Source: Fomitopsis serialis
Taxonomy: Eukaryota; Basidiomycota; Agaricomycetes; Polyporales; Fomitopsidaceae
NCBI RefSeq assembly: GCF_022376445.1
Contig: NW_025955029.1
Location: forward strand, 124,001 to 188,000
DNA: 64,000 nucleotides
Reading direction: 5' to 3'
How positions within the stretch are numbered: position 1 is the stretch's first letter; each line of letters starts with the position of its first letter. The position numbers were made by a program, and so were the translations under genes. The notes below the pieces were generated by a model that was not told the DNA's origin, did not search any database, and saw only the letters and a program-made list of their open reading frames with translations. Shown here one piece after another: positions 11,928-22,823 of this stretch.

Positions 11928-12035
11928 CTTCCTCCTGCAGGTCAATTGTACACCACATGGCCACGGACGTTTGTCTAAGCCCGCACAATGGACAATGCAT
12001 ACTCGAAGGCGTGCGCATCTCTAGGTGCGCCGAAC

Positions 12036-12042
12036 TATAAAG
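12036..12042 (+). promoter_or_regulatory. TATA box
   Basis: TATAAAG lies 56 nt before the ATG at 12,098. The matching element in the second copy is at 61,556-61,562, before the ATG at 61,616. Confidence 0.55.
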
Positions 12043-12097
12043 CAAGGCCGTTTGTCGCGGTGTCATACTCACAAATTACTCCCTTCTCTTCTTCAAT

Positions 12098-12795
12098 ATG
12101 ACTGAAGTGGCTGAAGCTCCTCGTGACGCCGACATATCGAGCTACAGCGTCGCCCTGGTAGGCTTCGTCCCCTCGGCCAACCCCCGTCATGCACGGATCA
12201 ATTTAGAAGTGTTGGCGACCGTTGTGAGTGGCATTCATCGTTTGATGTGTTCCATTGTCTCATGGTTTGGTGATTGATTATAGCGTCCCTTCATCGATAT
12301 TGGTACCAGTGCGACCTTCTTGTCCGTCTCTACGACCGCCTTCACCCCGGAATTTCGACGCTTTATCTTCTGCTTCAACTGGGGGCAGCCCATTCCCCCT
12401 GATGGAGGCGATGCTGCCCAGCCCGACGAGCTCGAGACCGTCCATGGAGGCATATTCTTGTTCTCCGACGAATGGCAGTTCTGGAACGGGTTAATTGACA
12501 GAACTGCGTGTATGTTTAATTCTGTTTGATCACACTACACCGAAGTCTGACTTCACGATTGGTCACAGACTACATACAGCGTTACCCGGAGAAGTTCCAG
12601 GGTGCAAAGGAAGCATATCTCGTCAGGCTGGTGGTACGTACAGTTTAACTATGCGGTGACCGACACAACTGAGTTGCTGCTTCCTGCCTCCAGACTACAA
12701 CGAGCTGGGTCATTACCTTGTACGTGCACAAGGAAGTGGAGGGCCGCGATGTGAGATGCCTCGTTAACCCTGTTCTGGCCTATACGCCGCTCTGA
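12098..12795 (+). CDS. Fast-diverging duplicated gene, copy 1 (172 aa), function unknown
   Basis: Four exons (12098-12223, 12284-12509, 12569-12633, 12694-12795) join in phases 0, 1, 0. The paralogue at 61,616 has the same phases and the same lengths for exons 3 and 4 (65 and 102 nt). The protein starts MTEVAEAPRDADISSY and has a hydrophobic core exon (RRFIFCFNWGQP, FLFSDEWQFWNGLI). It ends with a stretch conserved between the copies: TSWVITLYVHKEVEGR and then LVNPVLAYTPL. No signal peptide or membrane helix is evident and I recognise no family. Promoter and downstream DNA are almost identical to copy 2, whereas exon 2 can hardly be aligned. Confidence 0.72.
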
Positions 12796-13187
12796 AACGA
12801 TGGCCGTCGGTTTGGCGGGGTCGAGGCCGGTGGTCTTTGCATCAGACGGTTCGCGTCGACGCAGTAGTGTGCTCGTCGCCGGGTGGCCGGGTGAATGTAT
12901 GTTATGCGTGCGATGTATGTACAAGTAGTGAACCCAGTGCTCCAGTGATGCTCGCGAATCAATCAATTGCGTACGATATGACTCTGAGCTTGTACGAGGA
13001 ACCAAAAACGAGCACAATTGGCCTCGAGTGGCCCCGGCGCTTCCCTGTTCTCGACAATACGCCCATGACTGCAACACGGTCGCCCGATTGAACATCACAA
13101 CGGCCCTCGCGCGCACAGCCTCAACGCGTTAGCTAGTCCTCTGCCACGATTCAGCTAGTAGCACCACGGCGGCGCTCCAGGCATCTC

Positions 13188-14135
13188 GTGCATCGAGTCT
13201 CGATGGCCGCTCGCCCTCTAGAGCTCTACCCCGAGCCACTCCGGAACGAGCGACTCCGGAACGAGCGCGAGGACCGTTCACGACCCTGGTGCAAGGCGAC
13301 TCAGGATGCGGATGCGGCCAGGCCTAGGATGGGAAAAGAGAAGGAGCACCCGTACCGCTGTGACGGGTCTGTACCGAGGCGGGTAAGGGTACAGGTCGAT
13401 GGGACTCCGGTCAACGGAGAGGATTTCTGGCACACGGTGCGTCGTAGAAAGTTGTGAAGTCGTCTCGGTACTCATATATCATACCTCGTCCTAGATGCGA
13501 CTGAGCTGGGATTCCATGATACACTTGTCTGCCCTGCCAGTGGCGTCCGTTACGTCTGCCTTCCTGTTCGCCACATCCATCCTGCCGTCCACCGAGCTTG
13601 CGCCATCAGCGTGTACGTGCCCTCGACCGTCCCGCTGGGCCTATTCTACGCAGCTCTCACGCTGTACATCGCCTCGCTTGTCCTAGTCGCGATCACCCCA
13701 TGTGGGCTGCCACTGCACTTCCCGCCGGAGCAGATCTTCTCGGGGAAGGTCACCGCGAAGACTGGCGACCTGCGGATCGTGCTCGCGGGCATGCGCGCGA
13801 CGACGATCTTCCGGAACATGCGCGGCGCGATGAAGAAGCACCATCTGCGTGCTCCTGAGTCGGCGGCCGCAGAGAATGGTGCCACCGCCAGTGCGAATGC
13901 GGAAAACAGGGAGTTGAAGAGGGACGAAGACGACTTACTGGGCAAGGGACGGATGTGGGCTACGTCAGTGAATTCGAATGGCACTTGTTCACATTGTTTG
14001 GTATGTAGCTTGCCTCATGATTTGGATGTCCGTCACGTCTCAGTTGTACGACTGGGCTGCTCACTCGGGCACGTAGATCCTTCGCAGGCGGAGCGCGCTA
14101 GCTGGGCATGTGTGGATGTGCAGGACGGGGTGTAA
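13188..14135 (+). CDS. Putative membrane protein in duplicated block, copy 1
   Basis: An open exon beginning MHRVSMAARPLELYPEPL runs to about 13,436 and is rich in Arg/Glu. A second open stretch in another frame carries TELGFHDTLVCPASGVRYV, a hydrophobic segment (LGLFYAALTLYIASLVLVAI) and ITPCGLPLHFPPEQIF, then a helical basic region. An intron between them (donor near 13,437, acceptor near 13,494) is likely, but the obvious sites leave the frame off by one, so the junction is unresolved. The C-terminus also differs from copy 2 because the duplicates diverge after about 13,950. Function unknown; coding status rests on one membrane helix and conservation in both copies. Confidence 0.45.
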
Positions 14136-14431
14136 AGTGTGAGCATGCGACGTTTTCAGTGCCGCCCTAAGGGCGACACCCTGTCGCGCCTCTCCCTCTG
14201 TGCGTCGGCGCGGGCGCTTGCGGTCTCTGGTCCGCTCTCCCGCTGCGGTGTCTACGGTGCATCGCCTGCCCTGCTCGTACACCCTGCCTGTCGACGTCTG
14301 CTCGCCCGCTTCAATCCTTCCACATCGGGCAGCCGCGCCGAGGTTGCAGGCAGGCTCTGAGGTCCTGCGCACGTTCTCGATGCGCAGACTTGATGAGGGG
14401 GCAGAGCCCGCATCTGTCGCTCGCGTTCGTT

Positions 14432-14960
14432 TCAGGTGGAGATGTCCAGCAAGAATCGACAGGTGATAAGTGATATATCCATATCGTCTCCGTTACTCAT
14501 AAAGCTGTGCCTTGCAGTAGCTGTGTCAAAAGACATGCCTTCAGGTACCTCCGCCGAACGGTGTGCCTTTGGTTATCCGGGCGAAGTCGTATTGGGCCAG
14601 AGAGGTCAGAGTGGCTAAGCCGGGCTGTTGAATTATGACTGATGTGTCGCCGAAGTCCCGGCCGACACACCGTCGTCCGCAGAGATGGATGCCGGAAGCC
14701 CACACGGAGGTCCTGCCAGGGATCGTGAAGGAGTGGCGTTAGGTACGGACGCCTTCAGTGGTTGGCACGAATCCATAGCCTGATCCAAAGTGATGCGTCT
14801 ACAGGTACTCCACGACCGTCCAAAACGAAACGGAGAAGAGACGGGAGCCCTGTGCAAGAACGTATCACGACAGCTGGCGTCGCAGTGCCCCAAATTGGCG
14901 GCGCAGCTGCGAGTTCTAACGACGCTGAAGAAGGGGACGATGTTGGGGACGACGGCACAG
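14432..14960 (+). pseudogene. Truncated copy of exons 2-5 of the gene at 52,397-57,434
   Basis: Homology starts at the intron 1/exon 2 border (GDVQQEST is the same as at 52,491) and stops inside exon 5 after AAASSNDAEEGDDVGDD. Intermediate exons are recognisable (VSKDMPSGTSAER, GVAVPQIGG). Both ends of the source gene are missing, so this is a dead fragment. It lies about 50 bp downstream of the duplicated block. Confidence 0.85.
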
Positions 14961-16255
14961 TATTTACAATCAGCCTGCCCATGCATATGTGCGCCTTACT
15001 GGAGGGCTGCGGCCCGTCTCAGATCGTGCGCGGAGAGCTTCGCGGGGAGACACATGAGGCGCGTCACTGCGGGTAGTGCTAGCCATCATCAACTCGATCT
15101 AGATCTACTCATCTGTAACCGTTTGTTTTGTCCAAATCTGAACCGTTCACACATCACGGGCAACACGCAGGCCCAGCAAGTGAATGTACCACGTCGTGCC
15201 ATTTGCTCGCTGCCGCAAGGATCGATGGTTACCGTCCTTACAGAGCGCCTCGCCCTTACAGCTTGATTAAACGTTCGAACCCTGCAGCTGGCAGGCTGCG
15301 AATATGCTTATTGGGCACTCCGCCTTCTCAAACGGTTCACGAACCTCTGCGATGGGTGCGGAGGCTACTACCAACCGTCGAACTGCGCGCCGTGTCACGG
15401 CTGAGCGGCCCAATTCCCATACTACGCCCGGTGTGACCAGGTTGCCCCTCAGCGAAGTCAGCGATACTTACCTTGCGCGGTCCTGTGCAGTTTGATCGCT
15501 CGCTGGTGGCAATTGACAATGGGGAAATTCAGAGAGATCGAAATCCAGATACGGGTCACCAATGGGTCATATTGTACCATATTTGGTCATTTAGCGCCGA
15601 CAGTGCACGATTCTGCGATTTTCCCAGCAACTTTCCCGGAGGGGCAGGAGGGGTAAGTACGGCACCGGTGAGCGTTCTGCTTGCAAATTTTTGTGGCTGC
15701 GCTTGTTGGTGCCGTACATTCGCGAGAACAAACGATGTGAGTGCCAGGAACGACTGGGATCTACACCGCCTTGCAAACGCAACTTGATTGGTCGTTGATC
15801 GCTCATGCCGCTATTAGTACAGTACTATGCGTGCTTCGTTACAGAGTTCGTCACATCCCACAGGGCGTCGATGTGTATGATTGTATAAGGACCCCACAGG
15901 TAAGATCGGCACCTTGCATCGTTTGTATGGACGGCATCTGACGTTGATCTCATGCTCGAGCATATAGGCTGCCACGATGCGGTTATTGGTCAAGGTCCGA
16001 GTTTGATTGGCAGTTGCGACGCGAGAGTGTAACGCCGCATCACAGGGCCCAAGTCGCCCCTGTGAACATTCCCGAACGGTATGGATCAGCAGCCTTCGCG
16101 ATCGGCGTCATTCTAGCGACGTATTGATTTTATTGATTTCCTTGATTTCCTCAGTTTCCTGGGTTTACCTAAGCAGGTCTGTATGAGCAGTATTAGACCA
16201 TAGAAGCCGCCGAGTGCCTAGTCTGTATCGCTTTCCCCTTCCCCTTCCCGTCGGT
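14961..16255. other. Unassigned stretch
   Basis: No product recognised. It contains a pyrimidine-rich TTGATTTCCTTGATTTCC run near 16,130-16,165; a similar run lies at 48,917-48,960. Confidence 0.4.
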
Positions 16256-17221
16256 ATGCAGAGCTATCGAATAGTTCTCCTTGGAGGTACGTTCTATCAC
16301 GACCGGAAAGCTTGCTGCCATTTAATCGTCATCAGGAAGCGGCGTCGGGAAGACTGCCCTCGTCGGCCGGTTGTGTTACGACGCGTACAGCGAGATGTAT
16401 ATGCCCACCATACAGGGTATGATCTGCAGCGGTTGCTAGTCTGCCAACTCACAGTTTTCAGATCTACACAAACATCAGATCTGTATCGACGACGGAATTG
16501 TCCAGGTAAACAGCCTCGATGAACAGACATCTCCGTGTGATAGTTGACGAGATAACCAGTTAGACGTGGTTGATACGAGTGGCGTGGATAGGATCTCAGA
16601 CATCACTGACGAACAGATCAAGGTATTGGGTCGTACTTATTTCTCTGCTGCGATGTTCTGACGGTCGACCCAACAGACCGCACATGGCTTTATTCTGGTC
16701 TTTGAGTATGCCCCTCACGATGCACTCCGATCATTTGCTCACTAACCATCTATTGCATCAGTTTAACCGTCAGTAGCACGTTCAACGACGTGGTTAATAT
16801 TAGAGACCGTATTGTTGCTCTGAGAGACTCGGATAAGGTGAGTTCATCCAGCCTGCTCGGCCACCTCTAATTCTGACCGCTACGTCCGCCAGAGTACCCC
16901 AATTGTCGTGGTGGCTGCCAAAAGAGACCTGGTCTGGATTTTTATTTCATACGGCATCGTCTCACATGTCTAACATTAGCCCATCAGGATGACGAACGCA
17001 CAGTTCCCCGCGGTCTCGTCAATCACTACGCACTGCTATGGGAGCAGGCCATTCTAGAGACATCTGCCAAGCGCAATTGGGGCGTCCGCGACGTTTTCGT
17101 AGACCTCGCCAGGAGGATGAAACGATTCCAACGCGAACACGGGGTCGAGACGCGCATTGGTGCAGGCCGCACCAAGTGCGTCGACCAACCTGAACAACAT
17201 TGGTGCTGCCGCATAGTTTGA
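16256..17221 (+). CDS. Atypical Ras-like small GTPase (198 aa)
   Basis: Eight exons (16256-16286, 16336-16416, 16462-16505, 16560-16622, 16677-16705, 16762-16837, 16893-16931, 16988-17221) join in consistent phase. The protein begins MQSYRIVLLGGSGVGKTALV (P-loop). It continues with a switch I-like MPTIQD, a G3 box DVVDTSG, a G4-position AAKRDL, and a G5 ETSAK. It ends in CCRIV, a CAAX-type box for lipid attachment to membranes. Two catalytic or guanine-specificity positions are altered: the residue after DTSG (Gln61 in Ras) is Val, and the Asn of NKxD is Ala. Length and motif order fit Ras/Rho-type switches in membrane signalling. Poor intrinsic GTP hydrolysis and altered nucleotide affinity are inferences from these residues. 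The donor of the last intron (CTG|GTCTGG) is weak. Confidence 0.85.
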
Positions 17222-17279
17222 AGAAAGAGTTCTTCGTCGGTCGAGATGCCTACGATCGGTGTCATGTTGCCTCTGCCAT

Positions 17280-17450
17280 CACAGTTGCTCTGTCTCTGTC
17301 TCTGTCTCTGTCTCTTGCTTTTTGCTTTCTTGCCGTCGCTTTCTTGCTTGTCGTCGCTTTCTTGCTTGTCGTCGCTTTCTTGCTTGTCGTCGCTTTCTTG
17401 CTTGTCGTCGCTTTCTTGCTTGTCGTCGCTTTCTTGCTTTCTCGTTTGTC
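17280..17450. repeat. Microsatellite followed by an 18-bp minisatellite
   Basis: A (CTCTGT)n run at about 17,286-17,316 is followed by about six copies of the 18-bp unit TTGCTTGTCGTCGCTTTC (about 17,338-17,442). It lies just downstream of the GTPase stop. The Lys/Glu/Ser/Asp repeat frame it produces on the minus strand is a by-product. Confidence 0.85.
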
Positions 17451-17521
17451 GTTCGGGCTTCGTGACGGTGTCACACACTTGCTCTACTTTAACTGCGGCT
17501 CATTTGCTCAACAATAGTCAC

Positions 17522-18097
17522 TCTTTCTCGCTTCATCATGTCGATCTCTGTCATTGTACGTGTTTTCCTCGTTGATTATTGCATGCAGTGAATTTTATGA
17601 TTCTACGGCTAGGGTTTCAGTAACGAGATGACGCTATAGTCATCCGGCGGGCCACGCATTGCTCAAGGGCATCGACAATTGCTCAACGGAGCCAGCACCA
17701 GGAAGCATGCTCTGCATTCTACGAGGTATCGGAGAACTCAGTCCTGAACTGGGTGACGCCGCCCTTCTGCTCGTTGTGCGCGGATTCTGTGAGGAATTGT
17801 CATCGGGGATGTGAAATCTTCTCGACGTCCGTGCCAAATGCCTATCACAACATCACATTACACACTTTGACTAAGGGCTACGTCCCCGCCGCCCTCGTTA
17901 TCGCTCTTGCTGCTATGTCATTTGCTTCCGTGGATCCAGCCTGGATCCAGCCCCAATCTATCGTGAACGGATGTGTCCTGGCGAGCGCGATCAGGTTCCG
18001 CGAACTTTGGCCGATGAGCGCGGAGAGATGGGATCGGCGAGAATCCGAGGATGGGTCTGTATATGGACTGGCACGTCCGCAAGCGCGTGTCCCCTAG
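17522..18097 (+). other. Possible small gene, unresolved
   Basis: A frame with coding-like composition runs around 17,645-17,810 (KGIDNCSTEPAPGSMLCILR, GIGELSPELGDAALLLVVRG). A hydrophobic stretch follows in another frame near 17,880-17,960 (GYVPAALVIALAAMSFASVD). No splice model joining them is convincing and no family is recognised. Confidence 0.3.
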
Positions 18098-18167
18098 TTC
18101 GCCATGCGGTGAATATTAATGCCGAGGTCATCCTCACTGGGACCTCCTCCGTGCGCCTGGAGACCTG

Positions 18168-19562
18168 ATGGGCGGCGTCCCCTCCCGCTCTTCTGTTCCC
18201 CCCTTCGTCCCACAAACACGATTCCGGCCCCACGATGGATATCAAAAGCCTGTGCGCACTCCCTTCACCATACAGCCCCTCCGGATAGGCTCACAGCCTC
18301 CCCTTCCTAGGTTACGATCGCCCAGTCCCGTCATGGATGTAACTCTAGGTGAAATGAAAAATGAGGTGAGTGGCGTGGCCGCGGACGTCGCTCGACCATG
18401 AATGTGCTCGTTGACACCGCCCTTCACTCCAGGACTACGGCACGAGTTATTCTACTATGAGGTACGGAACGATCGCGGCCACCGAAGCCTCCAACGACCT
18501 CACCAGACCCGCATTTCACAGTATAAATGAGCCGAACGCACCTTCGGCCACGAGTGAACGCCACGCGAGGTAAGCCGCCGCCTGCTTGGATACACGCGCC
18601 TGGCTGACCTCGATGCAGCAGCGACAGCGCTCGCACCACGCTCGATGTACGCGACGCGCCCGCCAAGCCTGTTGTACCTGACCAGCCCGACAACATCCTG
18701 AACTCTCCCGTCGGGCACCCGCTCGACGAGCCCGCCCTCGACTCTGCTGAGCGCGAGTAAGCGCTTCCCCTCCGCCGCGCGGAACGATGCCTCGCTGACA
18801 CTCGCGTCCCCCGCCCTAGATTAACCCGGAGCCCCACTCCCGCTGAGAAGGCGCGCGAGAACAAGCTGCGGGCGGACAACCTCTGCGAGATCTCCAGCCC
18901 GCAGCTGGTCCGATGTCGCCGCTGCAATTCCTGGATCAAGCTGTCCGCGAAGAGCGCGTTTGATCCTGCGCACTGGAACAAACATCGTGAGCGATGTATA
19001 CGCAGGTCGGAGATCGCTGTGGAGGAACTACGAGGGACAAACAGCCAGGTACACATACTCGTGCATCATGTGAGTTCGACCTGCTCACAGAGACACTCGA
19101 TAGCAGGCACCGTTCCCGTCTGATGTGAAGCCGTCCGATGTGGTCAAGCGCATGGTAGCCGCGCTGGGCACACCGCCGCTGACCCCGGATCGCGATGGCG
19201 ACGAAACTTCGAGCGCGGGTGTTGTAAACCACCCGTCTAAAGAGGACTCGCCTCTCACCCAGTTCTCCGACTCTAGGCAAGCTAGCACCCTGCCGTCTCC
19301 AACACCCATCCCTACTCCACTCCCCGCGATCCGCGATCCTGACCCAGCGTTCGAAGAGTACCTCGTCCGCTCCCAACGTCGACCGACACGCGACCTAGCC
19401 TCACCCCTGTTGATGAACTGGCAGGAATGGAACTGGTCGCAGTTGAAGAAACCAGTGTGGTGTCGTGAACATGATGACTGGGACCACGAGGAGGGCGACC
19501 GGCGTCGCCGCGTGCCGGTCTCGCACGAGCGGTGCGCCCTGTCACGCACGCCCTCTTCATGA
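18168..19562 (+). CDS. Protein with a C2HC-type zinc-finger (384 aa)
   Basis: Five exons (18168-18365, 18433-18569, 18622-18756, 18820-19048, 19107-19562) join in phase. The middle exon has a compact Cys/His motif, RCRRCNSWIKLSAKSAFDP then HWNKHRERC, i.e. C-x2-C-x(n)-H-x3-H-x3-C. This resembles single zinc fingers found in many agaricomycete proteins of unknown role. Flanking parts are Pro/Ser/Asp-rich and probably disordered. The C-terminus has a conserved-looking MNWQEWNWSQLKKPVWCREH segment. A nuclear, nucleic-acid- or protein-binding role is plausible but only inferred. The start at 18,168 is the first ATG of the frame; an ATG at 18,332 (MDVTLGEMKNE) is an alternative. Confidence 0.68.
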
Positions 19563-20200
19563 CAGACGCGACGTCGGAGAATCCGCTGGCAACGGACGGT
19601 TGTAATGATGAAATCAATGACGGTGAACTCGAACTCATCTCGTGTACAATCTATAATTTCTGCGGTCTCGTCTTCTCTCATGTTGTCTGCACGCTTTGCT
19701 CTCGCTTCTTGCTTCTCGTTCTTGCTTTCGACGCACTGCTTATTTCCGACAGCACATCTAAGCACACGATGTCTCATTGTGCCCCCGGCTATCATAGACT
19801 TGCAGGTGGTTGTGAATTACCTCCGTTGCTCTGTACAAGCCTTACTCACCGTCAACCCCAACCGTTTGCATCTCGTTGGGATTATAGACTATTCTTCTTC
19901 GTGTATTAGCATCGGACGGACTCCGAGCATGTACATAAAAGTGGCTGAATGGCTTGTTTTCGATTTGGTACGGTACTACCGTACAAGACTACACGTACAG
20001 ATGTACTGGATATTACAGAACAGGTGTGGGCAAGTTTACGGCAAGCGACCAAACAGACTGTTAGGCAAGTGGGGAGATACGAGGTAAACGTGCAGGCGAG
20101 CGAGTCCGTGACGGGGCAGGTGAGCGAGCTGACAGGTGAGTGGGCGAACAAGCCACTGGACGAGCAAGCGAGCAGCCATACAGATGGCGAGCAGGTGAGT
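19563..20200. other. Unassigned stretch
   Basis: Open frames here are shadows or too short; nothing recognised. G-rich repeats begin near 20,090. Confidence 0.4.
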
Positions 20201-20602
20201 TAACGAGTGAGCGACACGCTCCCAGTCCGCCTCGGAAAGCCGCCGCGGCATCATCCCAAGCTTGCGGATCGCCGCAAGTGGAAACGTAGACGACACGCTT
20301 GACAAACGTCTCGAATGCGAGCGCGGGCTCGAGGATGCGCAAGGTGCGAGCCCGACGGGGTTATGTGCGCGGACGCGGCTGTGTGCGGGATCAGATAGGT
20401 GCCCTTGACGGCCTCGCTGAACGCGCCCTCCTGTTGGGTATTGAACATGAATGCCGCACGTATGGTGAGAGGGAAGGCGCATACCTTGGCGACGTCCTCG
20501 ATGACGGCTCGGAACTCGAGCTTGGGGCCGAATTCGACGAAGGCCTGTTTGAGCGACGCGACCTTGCTCGCGGACGGTCCCTCGGTCAGCGGGCGATTGG
20601 GT
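20200..20602 (-). pseudogene. Fragment of an extended SDR (aldehyde/dihydroflavonol-4-reductase-like)
   Basis: On the minus strand, SASKVASLKQAFVEFGPKLE (about 20,590) is followed across an intron by GAFSEAVKGTYLIPHTAA. In another frame come RILEPALAFETFVKRVVYVS and TCGDPQAWDDAA (about 20,330-20,240). The order and the AVKGT...ILE.AL...VKRVVYxS pattern are those of NAD(P)H-dependent extended short-chain reductases (GRE2/DFR-like). The Rossmann GxxGxxG start, the catalytic YxxxK region and the C-terminus are absent, and the frame changes. Both ends merge into G-rich repeats, so it is a decayed fragment. Confidence 0.72.
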
Positions 20603-20935
20603 GCACGGGCGATTGGGTGCGCGGGCGAGTGAATGGGTGGGGATACAGGCCGGGGAGCTGGCCAACGGGCTGACTAGCCAGCGAGCATAAAGTGGGCGGG
20701 TGGCTAAAGGGGCGAGCGAGCGGGACAGTGAGTAAACAGAGGATCAAGTGGATGGCAGACGGGTTGAAAGGGGGACAGACGGGTAGGTGAGCCACCAATT
20801 GAGTAAACAAAGGATCAAGTGGGGGAACGAGTGCATGGGCGAACAAGTGGGACGGCCAGTGGATGCATGAGCTGGTAGGCAAGTGTACGAGTAAGCTGAC
20901 AAATGGGCGGGCGAGCACTGAACGAGAGAGCAGGA
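20603..20935. repeat. Degenerate G-rich minisatellite
   Basis: Imperfect GGGCGAGTGRGC-type units, like those at 6.2-8.9 kb; includes a duplicated GAGTAAACARAGGATCAAGTG segment near 20,731 and 20,800. Confidence 0.65.
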
Positions 20936-21500
20936 CGAACATATTGTTCGTCGATATCCTGCACACCAGCACTGGCGACGGTAGTAGTGAGTCTGCTCGC
21001 TTTGCTTGCCCTCGCTATACTCCTCCTCATTCTTGTTCTTCACGCTACCCTCGCTTCTGCGGCGTTCTGCGCTCGTTGCATTTGGACATGTTGCTCGGTG
21101 CTGGACTTGCACGCACGCCCGCCCCGTTGTGTGAGTCAAGTTCGGATGATGGTCTAGGGGGAGGCAGAAGAGAAAGAAGAAGCGGAAAACGGGGTCCGGG
21201 GAACAGAGGACTCGGAGGAGGTATGCGTTGATTGCGAGTCGTGACGTTGTGCGCGCTATTTAAATAATACTATTAATAGTATAATTATGCGCAGGAGCCA
21301 AGCGCTCGCATCGGGAGACGGCAATGTACCGCTCGCCGCTCGCTGCCTAAATTATGAGTCTCAGACTTCTCCTCAAGCCCCCATGCGCGCATGCTCATGA
21401 TCCAAGTCTCGTCCCGTCGCCTGAGATGAGTCTTCGCTCTCGACCAATCCGATTCTCGCAGACCTCAGCAGACATGATTCTGTCATATCCTCAGGCAGCA
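20936..21500. other. Unassigned stretch with AT-rich palindrome
   Basis: ATACTATTAATAGTAT at 21,267-21,282 is a perfect 16-bp palindrome in an AT-rich island. No gene recognised. Confidence 0.45.
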
Positions 21501-22070
21501 ACTCAATCCCCGACCTGCCGAACATGCACGGGATAGACGCAGCGTGCAAACACAGCCGACGAACGCACCACAGGTACGGCCACAGCGACGAGTGGAACAC
21601 GGGAGGCGTGCAGATGTTGAGTGGGTGGCGGAAAGCTAGCGGATGGCGGGGACGGGTGAGGACAAGGCGAGGGCGAGTGCAGATGGGTGAGTGCAGACAC
21701 TCGCTCGCGAGTGAGCTGGCTGCGGCCGCAGGATGCGGCGACGTGAAGCACGATGTGCACGCCAACCGTGAGCGCGCAGGGCGAATGCCTTGCGTGCAGG
21801 CACAGCCGACGAACAGGCGGCGGGCACATGAGCGAAGGGCGAGCGGCCAGGTGAGAGTACACGCCGACCGCGAGCGCTTCTGGATATTGATGCCCAGCGC
21901 GCACACAAGCGAACGAGTAGGCGGGTGAGCAGGCGAGTGGGCGGGCGGGCACAGGGCACAGGGCGCAACGACGTGCAGCGCGACGCGCACGGCGACGGTG
22001 AACACGCAGGGCCACGGCCGACGAACGGATGGCGGGAGGTTCGTATCTACTTCCCCATCTACTTATACAT
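21501..22070. repeat. Second tract of the hairpin unit seen at 6.8-8.9 kb
   Basis: Units near 21,515, 21,745, 21,860 and 21,975 share the CAGCCGACGAACG tail. The copy at 21,777-21,792 has CAGGGC/GCCTTG around a GAAT loop and still pairs (one G-T). Linkers are G-rich. Confidence 0.65.
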
Positions 22071-22246
22071 GAGTGGCTAATGATCTGATGCAATGGCCTC
22101 GGATGGCCGACCGCTACGTACGGTCTTGCTATCATCGACGCGTATTGGGCTCCATGTTTGTCAATTATCAGTTCACCTATGTAGAATAGCGGAGGGTCGT
22201 GACCGCAGGTGAGTTCTTACCGCAAGTCTTTTAAAAACCCCTTCAG

Positions 22247-22823
22247 ATGGAAAATGCGCAGCGCTTGGCCAGGATATTCAAGGAGCACCTAAAACCGTCC
22301 ACGGGCAAGGTGCGCAGAGGCATACGTATCCCGATGGACGGTGCGCCTACACTGCCCAAGTTCGTGGGACCGCCCTGCGGCAGGTGTGCTGGCCTACAAA
22401 TAGTCAACGAGATCATGATGTTTCTTGTGAAGTACGCTACTCGGTCAGAAATGTCACTAGCTCGTGAAGATCGTCAAGCATGTATATACGTTGTGCTACA
22501 AGCCGGATGCAACGCGGTGCATGAGGGTGCGACTGTGCCCAGATGCAGTATCCCCGGGACCGTGTCATGCTTGACACACTCGCGATTAGGTCCGTCGCAA
22601 GTCCTACCGCACGGCGCTCAGGCTCATGGCCTCCGGCCCTTTAGGAGGTGTTCGTCCATCACGGCGACGGGTACGAGTCACGACCGTCCACGCGCGCGAA
22701 CGACTCAGGAGTCCACGGACCAATGAGGTCCCGGAAGACACGTTGGACATATCTTGCGTTCCTCCCTCGTGGCATCATTGTCCGACGAGATGGGTTGTAG
22801 GTACGCATGTTCTCTTAGCTTAA
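22247..22823 (+). CDS. Possible gene remnant, unresolved
   Basis: The frame starts MENAQRLARIFKEHLKPSTG and reaches IPMDGAPTLPKFVGPPCGRC before a probable intron. A later frame carries RSPRTNEVPEDTLD. The PPCGRC motif recalls Cys-rich DNA-binding regions in agaricomycete proteins, but the remaining cysteines are not found. The splice model is uncertain and no family is assigned. 22,824-23,141 holds only the 5' flank of the next gene. Confidence 0.3.

Larger units (their letters stand above)
10462..14380. repeat. Segmental duplication, copy 1 (copy 2 at 60,618-63,835)
   Basis: Same orientation as copy 2. Near-identical stretches are 10,462-10,770, about 11,409-12,090, about 12,785-13,950 and about 14,170-14,380. 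Copy 1 carries about 640 bp (about 10,771-11,408) that copy 2 lacks, and the central gene differs strongly. Both upstream junctions fall at a GGTTTGAGAGGG sequence. Confidence 0.92.

Noticed and set aside
17026..17478. Minus-strand ORF with a KQESDD repeat
   Set aside because: Its N-terminal half is the 18-bp minisatellite and the rest is antisense to the GTPase last exon.
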